64,000 nt of DNA from Nectonema munidae (Eukaryota; Nematomorpha; Nectonematoida; Nectonematidae), in contig JAUIRK010000855.1 in assembly GCA_030549495.1 (NCBI GenBank), positions 258,001 to 322,000 of the forward strand, given 5' to 3'. This document shows, in pieces, positions 1 through 15,100 of the stretch. Position 1 is the first letter of the stretch, and each line of letters opens with the position of its first letter. The notes below the pieces were generated by a model that worked only from the letters and a program-made list of their open reading frames with translations, did not search any database and had not been told where the DNA came from. The translations under genes and the position numbers were made by a program.

Positions 1-2
1 TC

Positions 3-173
3 GGTCTGAGATTGGAAAGCGACCTGCGTTTCATCTTCCACGACAGAAGCAACCAAGTGGACGTCTGTCGCATCGACAAAGACGCGTCCGCCATCAAGAA
101 AGGAACGCCTCCTTACTTCAAACTCCAGGATGCCGACAGCTTGCTTCGCAACGAAATTTCCTCAACACCCAAG
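3..173 (+). CDS. ANLN: Putative upstream exon of the anillin gene
   Basis: The only open frame reads 57 codons, including SDLRFIFHDRSNQVDVCRI and FKLQDADSLLRN, up to CCCAAG followed by a gtagca donor. Base composition is balanced, unlike the AT-rich flanks. The exon ends in phase 0 and the next good acceptor, 5.4 kb downstream, also begins in phase 0. There is no recognisable domain. It could instead be the last visible exon of a different gene upstream. Confidence 0.5.
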
Positions 174-3100
174 GTAGCAAACTAGCCAGGCTTCACAAGC
201 CTTTAAGTTATAAATTTTAAATGACTTATTCAACTTTACATTCGTTTCTTTTGTGTTACTTGTTCTCTTGCCCCTCTGACACATGCACCATCTTTTTTAA
301 GCAAGGATTTACCTCGGATTTTCAAGGGAGGTGCATAATTATTTGAAGTTGTTATGTCGCAAGCAGGTTTGTTAAAATGTCGGAGTCCGCGTTTTAAGCT
401 GGAGTCGAAGTTGCAATGTTTTGTAAAGACTCCGACTTTGATTGATTTCCAATATAGTTATGTCACCTTTATTATTTGTGCATATATGCTTTTATTTTGT
501 CTCTCTGCTTCCATTTCTTCGTTGGATTTTTTTAGTTATAGCTTAATCTATATTTTTATTTACATTCCTCATAAGCAACTTTAAGAAAAAATAATATAAA
601 CTTGTTTTTATTAGTGAGGAATGATTGAATGACAAAATAAAACAATAAGGTCATCAATGCCAGTGATGTGGATAAGTCATCATCATCATCATCCATTTTG
701 CCTTCGAGGCCTGGTGATTGTTCCCAAAGAGTGGATATGGATGAGTCTTCTATATAAATAGATGGGATAGGGGGTAAAAGCACATACTTATTAATAAATG
801 GAGTCGGAGTCGGAGTGCAAGTTATTCTTCCGACTTTAGGGTTAATCGTAGACGTTTCAATATAACTCTTTCAGCTCCCAAGTTTCAATGTTTTATTCTC
901 TCAGTCTCATTCTTTCAGAGATATGCTCTTTCAACAGTAGAAGAACCAAATTATTAAATATTTTATATTGTAGAGCATTTTTAGACCAAAATTAAAAAAA
1001 GAAGTTGATTGAAAATTAAACTTCGTATTAAGATAAAATTTAGAAATTAGACTTGCACCTTTCTGGATTAAATATGAGCAAATTAAGCAAAAGAATGAAT
1101 GGCATAAAATATATTTTTGTCGACGTAATTTACCTTCATCTGTCATAGCACTGGCAATATTGTCATTAAGAGGAGAGTATGCGAAGAAGGCCAAACAAAT
1201 CATAAATGGAGATAGGGGTTTAAAGTTGTTAAAATAGAAATACTTTTCCTTCTCTTTACCGGGCACTTTTTATTTTCTATAGATGAATTTTTTGGGCAGA
1301 TATTTTATTCGTATCCAGACCACCTCTCTATGCCGACCAGAACATAAGAGACCCGATATTTTACTATCAAAACCTTTGCTTTTTTGTTTCTCTAAATTGG
1401 GCACCACTACGTTCTGTATATCCAGAGTTATACTCTTGAAATTACAAAAGTATCATGAATAGAGACGCATCAAACATGATGATGCTGCTGATGTTTTTTA
1501 CAAAACAAGGATGCCGATCTTTATGATTATGAGCATATGTTAAGCCTATTTTCTCATGAACTTCAGTGATAGACATCTCAATCAGTTCACTTGCCCGTAT
1601 TGTTGACTCTTATTTTCCCATTGTAATTTAAAGGGTCACGCTATACAAGGTAAGGCTTTATTCGATGAAAGAGTCCTTTTATCGCATTAAGTGATTTATC
1701 ATTATTGACATTTGGTTTTAATTTTCACGCTCTTTTTCTCGATAACTTTATCGACCGTAGTTTCACTCATTCTCTTCCTTTTTTCCCCTGGAAAGTTTGC
1801 TTTTGTATAGCATGTGAAGCAAGCATAAAGAACTTCTCACTTCATGTACGCATAATAGCCAAAGGAAACCTGCAAACGTATTTTGAAAAGAAAGAAGGGT
1901 TATCTCTCGACTCTTCAAAAATAGAACTTAGTAAATAAAGATGTTGGACTTTTAGGGCATCAAATGGATCCTTAGCTAAATTCAAAGATCTTCATCCTAT
2001 TGAATTCATCAAAGTTTGTGGCAGAACAGCGAATGTAGATGGAAAGTAAAGTTGCTTGATATTTTGAACGCTTATTCAAACAGTGCCATTTTTAATATGG
2101 ATGAAAGTTTAATCGCATTTTACTTGTTCAACATTATTCATCATGTGTGTGCGATAAACGCATTAAGCATCGGATTCCTAATGGCTTATGTGTTAATGCT
2201 TTGGGAGAATATGAACTTCCTTTCATAATTTGTAGATATGCCAAACCTCATTCTTTCGAAAACACTAGAGAAAATGGCTTGTCGCTAATATGTAAGCTTA
2301 ATTTTTATATTGTAAACTTGTAAGTTTGCTATTTTGCAAAGTGGCATATATGTTTTCGTCAAAAGAATGACAATTCAAATTGTTTTGTTGTAAAATCGCA
2401 CCAAATTAGTAAGAATAATTTGCGTAATATAAAATGTATTTATTTGGCAGTCAATAAAAAATTACAGTTTTACAACGCCTGGAGGATAAAGGTAGTTTTT
2501 ATTCTAAGTCTGGAATAAATTATTTTTGGTGCTACGAGCGCAAGTTCTGACACTTTACTCGAAACTTCTAAAAGCGCTATTACTCTTCTCGTTAAATTAT
2601 TGCAAGCAACAAATTTTCAAAAAAAAAAAGATTTGACGAGGCTGCATCTTCAAGTCTAGAATTTAATGGTGAATGCGAGAAGGATCAAGCAACGGTTTTG
2701 GCTTTCCTATTATTTTGTGTATGTGTGTATCATGTATATAGGAAAGCGTTTATAGGAATTCTAAATACATTTGATATGATGATATCTGATGATTGATCAG
2801 GTATGATGAGTTTATTTGAAAATAATATATTGTATGATGATTGATCATACAACTTGTATTAAACGGTTTTCAGTGTTTGAATGCGTGAATAAACTGATAA
2901 ATGATTGTGATGGCTTCATCTCATAAAAAGGGTTTTTGCTCGATTTTTACAGCTGATATCATTGCGCCATGTAATAACTTATATTTCCTTCCCTTTTTTC
3001 TACACGTTCTTTCTTTACTCTGTTGTTCGCCTTTGGATATTCTATATTCTGCCATGCACACGCTTTGCTTCTTTTATACCTACAATCTTTATACTGTCAT

Positions 3101-6100
3101 CAACTACATGTTTTAATAACGCATTTTTATTCTCCCGACAGTTTTGATCAAGATTTTTACAACCTCTTTCTCACGCTCTCTCTTCTTTTACCCACTACCA
3201 ACCGCTTTATTTTGGCCTTCAAGCCTTTTTATTTTTGATTACGGGCGCTGTGGTGCTTGAAATATGAATGAATTTTTACAAAGCCTTTTTCTTTCCCTAT
3301 TTTCTTCTGATAGAAAAGCACAATCATCAATTTTTAATGCAAGCAAATTATATGTATGAGCAGATTTTCAATTACTCGAATTTCTTACTAAAATCATGAT
3401 AACTCTGAACCGGATTTTTGAGTTTGATGTCTAAATTTGTATACTTTCTTCTTGAGCTTTCAACATTTCCAAGAAGGACAGAAGTTAGTGCTTTTCGAAA
3501 TTGAATTTAAAGAAGATGAGTACGGATTCCATAGAGAAGGAGCGAATTTTGCATATCTCATCCTAATTTTTTTCCTTGAATGTAAGTTTTTTCAAAATAG
3601 GATAGTAAATCCTTATATTTCTTAAGGAAATATTCTTGCTAAATCTGTGATATTATCAATCAAACTATCTATTGGAACAAAACAGAGCAGGATTTATCAG
3701 TATGTTCGCCTCTTTTCTTGTTTCAAAAACTTTTTTCGACCCTAATTTTCTTACTCTCCTTAAAATGGACTACGAGAAAATAACAGCTATAAAGTTTTGC
3801 ATTGAGTAATATTTGTTGAAATGCTTTTATTACGGCCATTTCAAAATCCAGTGTGATGCAATGGAAAAAGTGTCATTAAATTTTTCAAAAAAAGTTGTCT
3901 GAGATAGCCGCTGTGTTTTTTATTTCATTGACAATTTTATACGCTTCACTGTTCATTGCATCTCCACCATGACAGTGTTCAGATGTTTTTTTTACTATAA
4001 CAACATTCTTTATAATTGCGGTTGATCCATACTTGAATTTTTTGTACTGACTGCATCTCCAATGCTTTCTGTCACCTTTAAAAGTTTTTGAATACCCACT
4101 CGTGTCCATCGAGTATCAATAGGTCTTTTCTTCTAGGCGCCCTGGCTGATTCATACATTTAATCAAATTTTGATACGTGGAATGGAGATTAAAACCAATT
4201 TCTTTGAGAAGGAAGACTGTGGAACAGTAAGATAGACTGAAATGTTCATTCCGTTTTTATCGCTCAATACCAGTGCTTAGACTAACAATCAGCGGTACTC
4301 CATTTTCACTTTTATTAAAGAAACAATTTTTGCTGGTAGACTGCACTTTCAAACTGGCAAAATTTACCAATTCATTAGTGGAATTTTGGACAAGAGCCTT
4401 TAGTAGTTTTTATGTGAAACTATCTTTTTTATTTTTTATGCAAATAGGAACCTTTTGAATTTAATCTTTGCTGAGTAAAGAAATAATATAAACAACTTCA
4501 AAAATATATCAATATTTATTCTTCTACTTTAAAAGAAGTATATCTCTGCGACGCTAACACGGAGAGAACAAAGCGTTGAAACACTGGCGCTGTAATCCTT
4601 TTATTGGTATGGCAGAGCTTAAAATTACAACGTCTATTTATAACAGAATTCTTGTACTAACTTTTTTTTGTAAGTTTTAAATTCAGAAGACGACCTCAGA
4701 ACAAAATAAGTTGACATTTTTTACATATTAAAGAGGTAAAACCGTGTAACGGCTTTGCCTAATAAACAAATAAGATGGCTCACGTTTAATTTGAAGAGAA
4801 TCGCTGCGCTTTTCCACTCATCCGAATGCACACAAAGTTAGATACAAAGATTTTAAAGCTGTAACTATGAACAGGATTCTATGCACCTCAAAGATCCTAA
4901 GGGTTCGAGAATTTGCCCTGATGCCATTAAGGCCTTAATCATGGATTTATTTGTTGAAGAGAGTTAAATCCAAAATAGCTGTGTATTCAAAAACGCTTGC
5001 AATCTTTTGTATTTTATATTTAGTTTTTTGAATACCAAATTTTTAATTCATCTTTTTTGACGAAATACAAGACACTCGCAAAAACGCTAAGAACCTTTTA
5101 CGGCTACGTTGAATCTCCTCGAAGCAAACAGAAAAATTATTTAAGAAAATTTCTGCTAATAAAATTGTTCTAAATTTTTGTTTTCCTCCTTTCAATTTGT
5201 TGAACTTGAGTGAGCATTAATTAAAATATTCAAACAGTTTTCAAATTAAGTGTGCTATTTTTAATATTTCTGTCAAATCATAATAACACCCACACCGTCA
5301 GAAATAAGAAACTCACCGCTAAAATAGACACTCATAGGCATAGACAAATGGGACGGATTCACAAAGTATGCGCTAGTTTTTGCCTATAATCCTTGAGCCA
5401 AGTCATCTCTTTCAATGAGTTTTTATATGATTTTTATTTATGAAAGACTGGTGTCCCGTTTGGTCTGAAAGGATATGCTCTTCACAACCGGTCGCTTTAT
5501 CATATCTCAAACTTTAGACAACTCCAAGCTATTTATCTTAGTTTCACATACCCCAACAAAACGAGCATTTTACTATATCCATACGGAATAGCAGTCTGTT
5601 TATTGTCGTATTTGTTTGTTTATTTTAGGAAATCAGACGATCTAAAGCATTTAGCATTCCATCCGGGAAAGAAGAATTCGGGCAAGAATACGACGCATAT
5701 AGTAATCTTTTATTTTGATTCTTTTTCCATCATCTTTTTCTCGTCGAATCTTTTATAGAAGAAGCTTCTTGCATATCTATCCAAAAATATAGCGATAATT
5801 CTTGCTATGAAAGAAGCGAAGATGTTGAATCAGAAGACGCTAGCAATGACATTCTAGATCTGAAGGGCGTGGCTTCCAGTGGCATCGTTTCACTCATGCG
5901 CTCCAAAATCCAGGCCAAAATCGATCAAGCCAAATCGCAGCTTGTCACGAATCATAATGAAGACGACTTCACTTCTCACACTCAGGTCATCGCCTCACCC
6001 CTTCATCATGGAAAACACGTCTTCTTTGATTCGTCATCAAAGACAAAGGATCACTCGGCAGCAGCAGCAACCACGACCGAACACTGTTCTAGCGATGCAT

Positions 6101-9100
6101 TTGAAATGGAAAAAGTCAAACTCCCTGTCCAGCAGTCTCCCTCCCCCCTCCCAGAAGCTGATTTGAATGAAAGTCTAGTTTTTCCTGCACGCGAAGACAT
6201 CTATGGCTTCCTAGGAGTACCACAACACCACGAAAATTCCTCACAAGAAGTAAGCTTTATCTAAATACTCCTTCCTATACAGCAGTCTTAAAAAGTGTCG
6301 GTATATTTCAAAAATTTGTGTTAGTGCTTCCAGGAACCTGGCTAATTTCTGTAGCTCCTGTATTTGCAAATGCCCAGCCCCTAATTCCGCCTCAGATTTA
6401 GTTACGCTCCTCAAATTCTCGCTCCGACTTTTCTGTTTGAGAAAACGTTTGTATGATATGGAGTCGGAATACGAAAAGTACTTGTTGCATTTACCAACAA
6501 CGCTCTTCAATGCAAGTTGTATAGGCAAATGAAATAACGAATACTTCCTATTTTAGTGTTATGCAATTTATTATAAAAATCAACCTTAAAATAATATAAT
6601 TCTCAATAAAATTTATAGAGCAGTATGCTTGGGAAAAAGAAACAAAGCATTCAAATGACATTTTTGAGCTCGAAAAAAGAATAGTGATATGAGGTATTTT
6701 TCAAAAAAAGATTCACTCTTTTAAATTGAAGGAGGAAGAGTGGTTTTTCTTTTTACACGTTATGAGCTGAGGCGACTGCTTTTTTTGCGTGGCTTCACTT
6801 CCGATCTGGATGTAAGGAGTTTCCGTTGGACCCTCTCTGTTCACTTGTTTTTTGTCTTTTCGTTGTTGAGGAGATGAATGTAGTGATATTTTGCTCACAT
6901 TTTATGCATAACGTTTGATTTTATTTAAAAAATTCTTTTCTATGAAGTTCATTATACTTTTCGTAGACATCTATCTCTTCTCGACTCTCAATATTTGATT
7001 TTGATATGATAATTCAAAAAATATTTATAGAATTTCGTTATATCTGTAAGTTTCTTTTTTCCCTTTAGAAAAGTTTTCAAATGGTTAATTTAAGAGATTG
7101 ATCAAATGAATTAGAACTATACCCTTCCAAATTCAAATCAAGGGTTTAAAAACATTTTTTGTTTATACGAGTGTATGTCAATGTAAAAAATGTCGTGTTC
7201 ATAAAATTTAAAATCTCATTATCAAACTTTTTATTTCCAAATTGAACTCCTCGATACGGTAGGTCTCATTTGCACCAAACCAGGACTTATTCTAGGGTTT
7301 CATTAGCTTTATGTCTCAATTTTGGAGCTGGATTTCCTTCTCCTCAACATATGCAGGCCCCTTATTTTCGAAGACACAACTCACATGTCCTCATATATTT
7401 TAACTCAGGGCGATATCGAATAAATGCGGTAACTAGGCCCGTCGCCATGATCTTATACAAGTTCCTTATTGTTTTAAACGTCTACCTCTTGATTTTTGAT
7501 CCTCTAAAAAATCAATTATTTTACTATATTCAAAAGAAATTTGCGTCCCTCTTTGAAATCACGCATCATTCATTCTAAACTGTAGATGCGTTGTATAAAA
7601 AGTACTTTTGTAGCTAAGTAAACAAGTTTTCTCTTTAACCCTTAGATTATTAAAAAAGATATCACTATAAAATAATAGTACACATTTTTTTTGTAAATTT
7701 CTTCATCCTCGAAAGAATGAGCCGGTTGCGATTTGGCAAAGCGGACCATGCTGTTGATTTTTGATATGAGGAGCGATTTGAATCGTCTTTTCGACATTTT
7801 GAAATACAAAGCCTGAGAAAGAGTTAATTTATCCGATAACAAGTTTTACATGTGATTTTAAACGTTGATCATCCTTAACAGAACAGACAAGCAGTTGAAA
7901 GCATAGCTCACTCCAGTCGCTCTTCTAGCAGTGAAAGTAGTGATCAAGTTTGGCTCAATTTCGAACGAGACTTGCGTTTGAGTGAACTCACAGAATTGGC
8001 CGAAAAATATGCAACTCCAAGTCCTACCAAAGAAGAGTCTCCTTTGATTCACGTATGTTAAGCATTTCTTCACTCTTTTGCATTATCCTTCATTGAAAAT
8101 GCCACCAACCAACCAACCAACTAACTTTTGACTCTATTTATCTTACTTTATTTATGTTTTTATTCTCACCAAAGATAGATAAATTTCTAACTTAAAATCT
8201 TGATGAGTTTTTTTAATATTTTTGAAAATAATTCCCCTTCGCCCAATCTACGAAATATTTTTATTTTAGACCGCAAAACTGTTCTGTTTGTTTTAGTTTG
8301 CTAACCAACCCATTATTTAGAAAACGATTTAGACTCTGTTTATTTAGCTTTTTAAAACAAACTTCTCTGTATTCAATACAGTTTCTTCTTTCCATTTATT
8401 TTTCAAAGGTATAGAACTGTGGTAATGATAATTTCTATCAAATCTAACTTCAGCTGGCATTCTTTTTCCTTTCAGACTTCCAGATTGAATACGAGACACG
8501 GCCTACTTTTTCAAGTAAACAATGACAATCCTAAGTCGAAATGCTAATAAATCTCACTGGGGATCATCTAATGTCTTGTTCTTTGTGTATAAGAGCCAAG
8601 AATTCTGTACAACCATATCACGTATCCAAACAAGAAAAGCCCACTTCTACTTTTTTGTTGTAATAGCTATGCGATAAGTTGCAATATTTTGGTGTGTGCG
8701 ATCAAAACTACTCAATTCTTTGTTGTATTGATCAAGTGGAAAAGGTGTGGACACTAATCCTTGCTTGTGCTTCCTTGTTCCATCTCTGCACTGATGATGA
8801 AAGTTGTATAGCATGTATTGTTATATAATTTGATTCGGCTAAATCTTAAGCCTTGCTTAAAATACGAAGAAAATTAAAATTTCGTTTCAAATTGAAGAAT
8901 CATGTTAGTTTATAAACATATTTTCATAACCATCTATAAGTGATTTTTTTTTTAAAAAAAATAAAAAACAAAGAATTACCGAAAAAACAGTTATAATACT
9001 CATGCCAGAAGGATTATAAAAAACTTTCACCGTTTACCAAATCGCGGAAAATATTACTCGGTATTCCCTCCATCATTGTAATTACCAGCATTTATGAATA

Positions 9101-12100
9101 AAAAAATTTCATAAAATATCACATTCTGAATTGAAAAGTAGGCAAATTTTCAATTAAAGTAGTTATAATAAAAAAAGGCATGAAATAGAGTTTTTAATTT
9201 TTATCAAATGGGAAAATAGAATAAAATAAACTTATTCAAATATTTTGATTCGTAAAAATATATTTGCCTTGAAAAAGCTTTGTTGTTAGCGAACCATTTC
9301 TTTTGGAGAGCTGTTTCAGTCTTCATTTCTGAAGCGAAGTGACGTCCAAGATTTTCCGATATCATTTCCAGCTACTGTCATTCCACATTTAGGATTTTTA
9401 AAGACAAAGCTATAAAGTCAGGGTCGCGCTCGTTCATCTAATGTTGCATCTTTTTCTCAACTTGCCTAGCGAACAAATGAGAGCTGTGAAATCTGGGTTT
9501 CACAAGGCTGAATTTGTATTCAGGACTGGAAACCTTTATACAATCAAGTACTAAACCCACAATGCAGTGGTAATTTGGGATCGGAGTTATTTTCTCCTAG
9601 AACAAGAGCCAGCCAAAGGAGGCTATCGAGTTTGTTCTACCCGGAGCTTTAGGTTAAAGCGCGTGTTACTCGCTTTCGCCTTCAGATCATTTAGTTTTAA
9701 ACAACCCCGCCGCGTGAAGGCAGATCTAAAGACTTACTGTTCAGAGGCTGTAAGAGACGCGTGTGTCATATGAGGCATTTTATAGGACTCATTCTCCACC
9801 TCGACATAAACAGCATTAGAGAGAGGATCATATTGGGAAATCAATGATTCAAGATGTTTCCAAGCTCTCTGAATTTCTCCCAATTTTTCTAAAGTCGAGT
9901 CTTCCAGAATTGACTCCTCATCTGTCTTATCTTCTTCCACTTCCTTATCGTTTAATAAATCATTCAACTCTTCATTAGTCAATTCTTCTCCCTTTTCTCC
10001 CAGCAACTCTTTATGAATTTCTTCTTCCTTCATCTCATCAAATCCTTCTCCCCTGACACGTCTTGCCATAAATTTAATCTCAAAAACATGTTGATTGGCA
10101 CTTGCAAATCCAGTGAATTCATTCACAACTCAAGGTCAAAGCTTCTTCCAAGATGAATTCACGCATCTTTCACCCAGTTCGTTGAGGCTTTCTTTTATAA
10201 TCTTCAACAATGTGCTAGGTTATAGTTTTGCCACCATGATCGGAGATCTTCATCTTCATCTATGTCTTTCAACTTTCTTTTGATATACTTTGCCTTAAAC
10301 ACGGCGATTACTCCTTGATCTATATGCTGAAGTAAGGAAGTAGTGTTTGGAGGAAGAAATTCAACATGGATATTGTTGGTATGCGCAAACTTCAAAGACT
10401 GGGGATGCCCAAGATGATTATTATCAACCAGTAGCGGCACTTTAAACTCCAGCCCCTTCCGTTGCAAATATTTTTTCACTACCGGAAGAAAAAAATTCCA
10501 ATTCGTCATAAGTATCGATGTCATCCAAGCCTTCTTGTTAGATCGATAAAATAACGGTAATGTATTCATGTTCTTGCCTTTAAAAAACGTGGACGATTTG
10601 CTTTGTTCAGGAGCGTAGATTTGATCATATGGCTAGCAGCGTTACCACATAAAGGCAAAGAAACTCGATCTCTTGCCGCCTTGAAGCCTGCCTCTCTTCT
10701 TTAGATATTTCCAAAAAAGACTAGTCTCGTCTGCATTGAATACTAGATATCCTTTTTATTGTATCATTTTCTCAAACTCGTTTTGATACCTTTCCGCTGA
10801 GGCAGTTTCCCGCGTTAACTTAAGATTGTGAAGTGAATATCTCTTTTTAAAGTTTTCAAACCATCCTTACTTGCTTCAAATGAGGAATCTTCTGCATTTT
10901 GGCTGTAATATTCATACAGTTTGGCTACCTTTTTTCTGATTGCTTGGGCGTCCACAGGATTGAATCTTCTGTTCAAATCCTCAATCCAAATATTTAATGC
11001 CTTTTCCATTTTGATAATAGAAAGATCTCTTACATGCTGAGTCACTTTTGCAGTTGCTGGAAGACAAGCAGCCACTGCATTTCTTATCAACTTTTCAGAC
11101 TTTTTAATTGATCTTATTGTGGACTCATTTACTTTAAATTCACGTCCGCAAGCTGCTTAACTTGTGCCACTTCGAGGCTTGTCCAGTATATCTATTTTTT
11201 CCTTGAGGGTCATACCTTCTTGCTTCTCTTTGCCACTTTTTGGTTCATCACTTTATTCTTCCTGGATGGCATAGATTTTAATACAGGAGCCATAAGCAGG
11301 GGCTAAAGCAAGACAAAAATATAAAAATGAGTGTTTGCAAGTAGAGAGCTACCGAGTTGTTCACACTCTAAATGCTACGATGCATGTGAACTGCGTGCCG
11401 TTGACGAAAATTACTTTTCAAGAGATTAACAAATTTTCCATATAATTTTAATTTTTCCTTTCAAAATAAAATGCGGGAATAGTCAAAATCGCGAATAACG
11501 AGGGATTTCATGTAATATTTTACAAAAATTTAACAACAAACATGTGTACTCTAATAAATTTCTTTCTTATTCTTCTTTAATACCAAGGGAGAATTTGAAA
11601 GAGAAGAGCAGAGAGAGGATGAAATGAAGAAGAAATGGAAAAAAGGGTTTGAGTGATGATTTGAAGAAGAAAGAGTTATTGAGTGAAATGATTGAAAATT
11701 TGAAGCATGTCCCACTCGTATGCAATTTAAAAGATTTAGTATATCAGTGTATGTAACAGATCATTTTTGCATTTACAAGTGTCAGGTTTGATAAACTGCG
11801 CTTTTAAATGAATTTCAGATAGAACTTAACTAGCACACGCACATATAGTAGAAAAGTGATTTTCATTACTGTCATATGCATTGACAAATTAATTATATCA
11901 TAGCGTTTCAAAGAAGGTTTACATAACGCATATACACTAGTTAAAAAAGCGTGGGTGCGAATCTAAATCCATAGCCCCAATTGATGTGGGTGTCAGCTTT
12001 GCGCAAGACTCCATTGAGCGCCATGCATTCGTTAGAAGATTAGGTCCATTAATGCCCATATGAGATGACGGTTGCAGTACTAGGTAAAGCATGTTACATT

Positions 12101-15100
12101 TCATCCTTAAATTTCTTTTCTTTTTTGTTATTTCAGAATACTTATTCAGATAAAGAAGTTTTATTGAGTGATAGCTATGGTGTGAATTCTCATAAAACAA
12201 GCCTTATACAAGAGGAACCTAAAAGAAAAATCTCAATCAAAAAGATCATCGAGTACGGCTGCTCCCAGTCTAATGATAGTGAAGTCCTCGTCAAAGAAGA
12301 TGATTTCCTACCACCCCAAGACTCATGTCAACCAGAAAAGGCGACAAGTAAAGAGGAACAGGTCTATCTTGTGTACTTACATTTCACCTTGCCGAGTTTC
12401 ACGATGAAACTTGCAACCAAGAGAGTCAATGTTTTAAAGGAGCAAGACTAAGAGTCCGAGTATCATAAGAGCTACACTCGGGTAGGAGTCGGAACTGTAA
12501 TGCAACGCTACGACGCGTAACATGACAAATTATGTCCAAATTCAACATATTTTCACATCAAATGTTATTTCGTTTCTTGAAGTACTGGCATTGCGCCTCT
12601 TAATCGCAAATTTGGATGAAGTACATAATATTTAAATTAGCATTCAGAGCTCAAAATTGTTTTAAAAAACGCGAGAAAAGAAAACCTCTCCGTTTTTGTG
12701 CATCAAAAGTCAGCGCCATTTCATTTTTGGGTGACTGCTTTCCTCCTTCCAGATGCCAAATTTTCTTTTCGCTCCCGTTTCGCCTCCTTGATTACATAGT
12801 CTTTTTTCAAAAGTTTGTGTAAAAGAAGTTTAATACGTCTATAGTCCATTTTTTCCACATAATCTAAATTCTCCAAAAATTTGTAAAGTTAACATACGCG
12901 GACTTATTTTTTTTAGCAGTTTTGAAATTACTTTTCTACATTGAAGAGTTGAGAAACCAGCTAGAATTCATTCTTATAAATATGTTGATATAGATAAAAA
13001 ATTTCGCCTCCTCAATTGTGGAACATAAATTGACACATTTAATGATCTCATCAAGGAACTCCTGTGAAATTAGGACCCTGCCCTTTCATTTCACAGGAGT
13101 TTACTTTTATTAATTTTATATTAAAAATTTTAATGTTGTGTAGCAAAAAATGAAGGTATATGAAAGGGGTTGGCAGATTGTGTGGGCTGCATTTCGTTGA
13201 CGAAGGCATTTGTCCTACAGATTTTCGATTCTGGAATCAGCTTGAAATCTTTTATATTTTCTTTTAATTTTTCAGGTGCGCCTAGCAAATGAGGAGATGA
13301 GTGAACTAAGAAAAAATGCAAATTCCATGTATGCCGTTGTTCTGCAGTCTAAACAAGCGATTGAGATTTGCAAAAAGGATATCAGGTTTTGCTTATACGT
13401 ATATATTTTGCTTGCCATGAATGATACATCAAAGAGACTCATGAAAACTTTTTTTCTCTTGTCTGAAGCATTCTTGTGGATGCGGACTTTTTGATAAAGG
13501 TGTGCAAATTTTTTACTTGATTTGAATGCTAGCAACAGCTGTTAATGGCCTTGTTCTCAGGTAGGCGTTAACAAGAGAGGTTTAGCGGAGTTATTAGGCT
13601 TTTATAATTTGGCAAGACAATCACATTTTAAACCAAATAATGCCAAAAATGATAGCAACACATCGCATAAAACATTTAAGTCTCATTTTAGTAAACTTAT
13701 TTCTCAGGTAACTTTACTTAAATATCTATCTCCAATTTACATATTACAAAAAATAGCCTGCGATTGCAGATCTAGTAATCATGATCTCTTAGCTTCTAAA
13801 TATATATAAAAACTTTTGATCAGGTATTTTTTAAATTGTTTAGGTTATAGTAAAAATGTACTTATACTTGAGATGTTCGTTCCTAACTCTATCGAAGCCA
13901 GTAATGGACGATGCCAAAATTCTTTACGCTCATAACCGGATTATTCTTGATTTAAAAAATCAAACTAATTTAGCGGATTCACTTTCATACAAGAGTATGT
14001 ACGTTTATCAGACACTTTAAACTTCAAGTGAGCGATTTTCCATAGTTGAAATCTAGCGAGTCAGCTTGACACCCTCTTTTTTAGCTGCGTAGTTTATTTT
14101 AACGTTTTGTCTCTGTTAAATATAGCTCATGAGTTATTTTTTAAAGACGCTTAGAGCTTAGCACTGAATTTTAAATAAACTCTTCTCTAAAGAGTTCATT
14201 ATATGCCCCTACATGCTCTCTTAAAATATCATTGATTTATTAATTCAAAATAACATAAAATGTATAAGGAATAAACAAAAACATGGCGTAAACGTCTCAA
14301 CATTTTAGATTTTAAGTGCTCATCAGTCGTGTCTTTTTCTACTCTTCACAGTTCGGTCAGGTTGGAAGAATAGGAAAGGGTAACAAGTGTTCGCGATCAA
14401 TTCTGATGCGAAAACTTTCAGATTTATAGCAGACAACAAATTTATTCTGGTGTGATTACCTAGAGCGCACATCCTTAAAATAAGGATTTTGTTTACCAAC
14501 ACTAAGCTTATCTATCAATAAAATAATTTCCTAATACATTTTTAAACTTGGATAAAATTTTGTAATATACTTGTTGGCATTCAAAAATTTAATTTATGCA
14601 GTCGAATTGTATGTTTGTGCACTTACTAACTCTTAAACCCGTAACTAATTTATTCTAACTTCGTTAAATTCCTTCGTTTATATTTGTATAAATTCGCAAA
14701 AGTACACATGCGAAGCATGACTTTAATCTAGGCAATTTTTCATCCTAGATTTGAGTTTTCTTCTGAAAGAGTGGAGGCTGAGAAGTTGTGTTTGGTTGCA
14801 CGACTCAAGCGTGAAGCAGCTCTGCGCCAGTGCGAGAAGATAAAGGAACGCATGAAGCATTCGAATATCTTTGTAATTTTAATTTTTCACCTTCCATCTG
14901 CAATCGTGATGTTTCACGTGGAAACAAGCAATATGAATCTTCTTTTCAGCTTTATTATCCCGTTTTTATACAGGATCCCTGTTTGAAATGAGTTTTTTCG
15001 GTTTAATTCTTTCGAAATGGGTAGGGTTAGATAAGCAATATGAATAGGCGAACAAAATCGACCAAAAATTTGAGAAATAAACTTTAGAGTTGTAATATGT

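Larger units (their letters stand above)
174..5628. other. Large first visible intron, mostly unique AT-rich DNA
   Basis: This stretch holds a Tigger remnant (about 1,880-2,290), a FLYWCH fragment (about 3,885-4,130) and GAGTCGG-type repeat pieces near 380 and 800. It also has imperfect repeats of a TGATGATTGATCA-like motif near 2,780-2,850. No host exon with convincing splice sites was found. Confidence 0.5.

Noticed and set aside
3437-3560. Open + strand stretch with acidic sequence (FEIEFKEDEYGF)
   Set aside because: Splice sites around it are weak, no family match was seen, and it lies in an intron rich in transposon remnants.
7270-7578. 102-codon open run in an anillin intron
   Set aside because: It has no splice sites in phase, no recognisable domain, and composition similar to the intron.
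13566-13712. Open segment in an anillin intron that could be an exon
   Set aside because: The exon at 13,276-13,385 joins the exon at 14,749 in the correct phase, and this segment has no homology and no matching donor phase.
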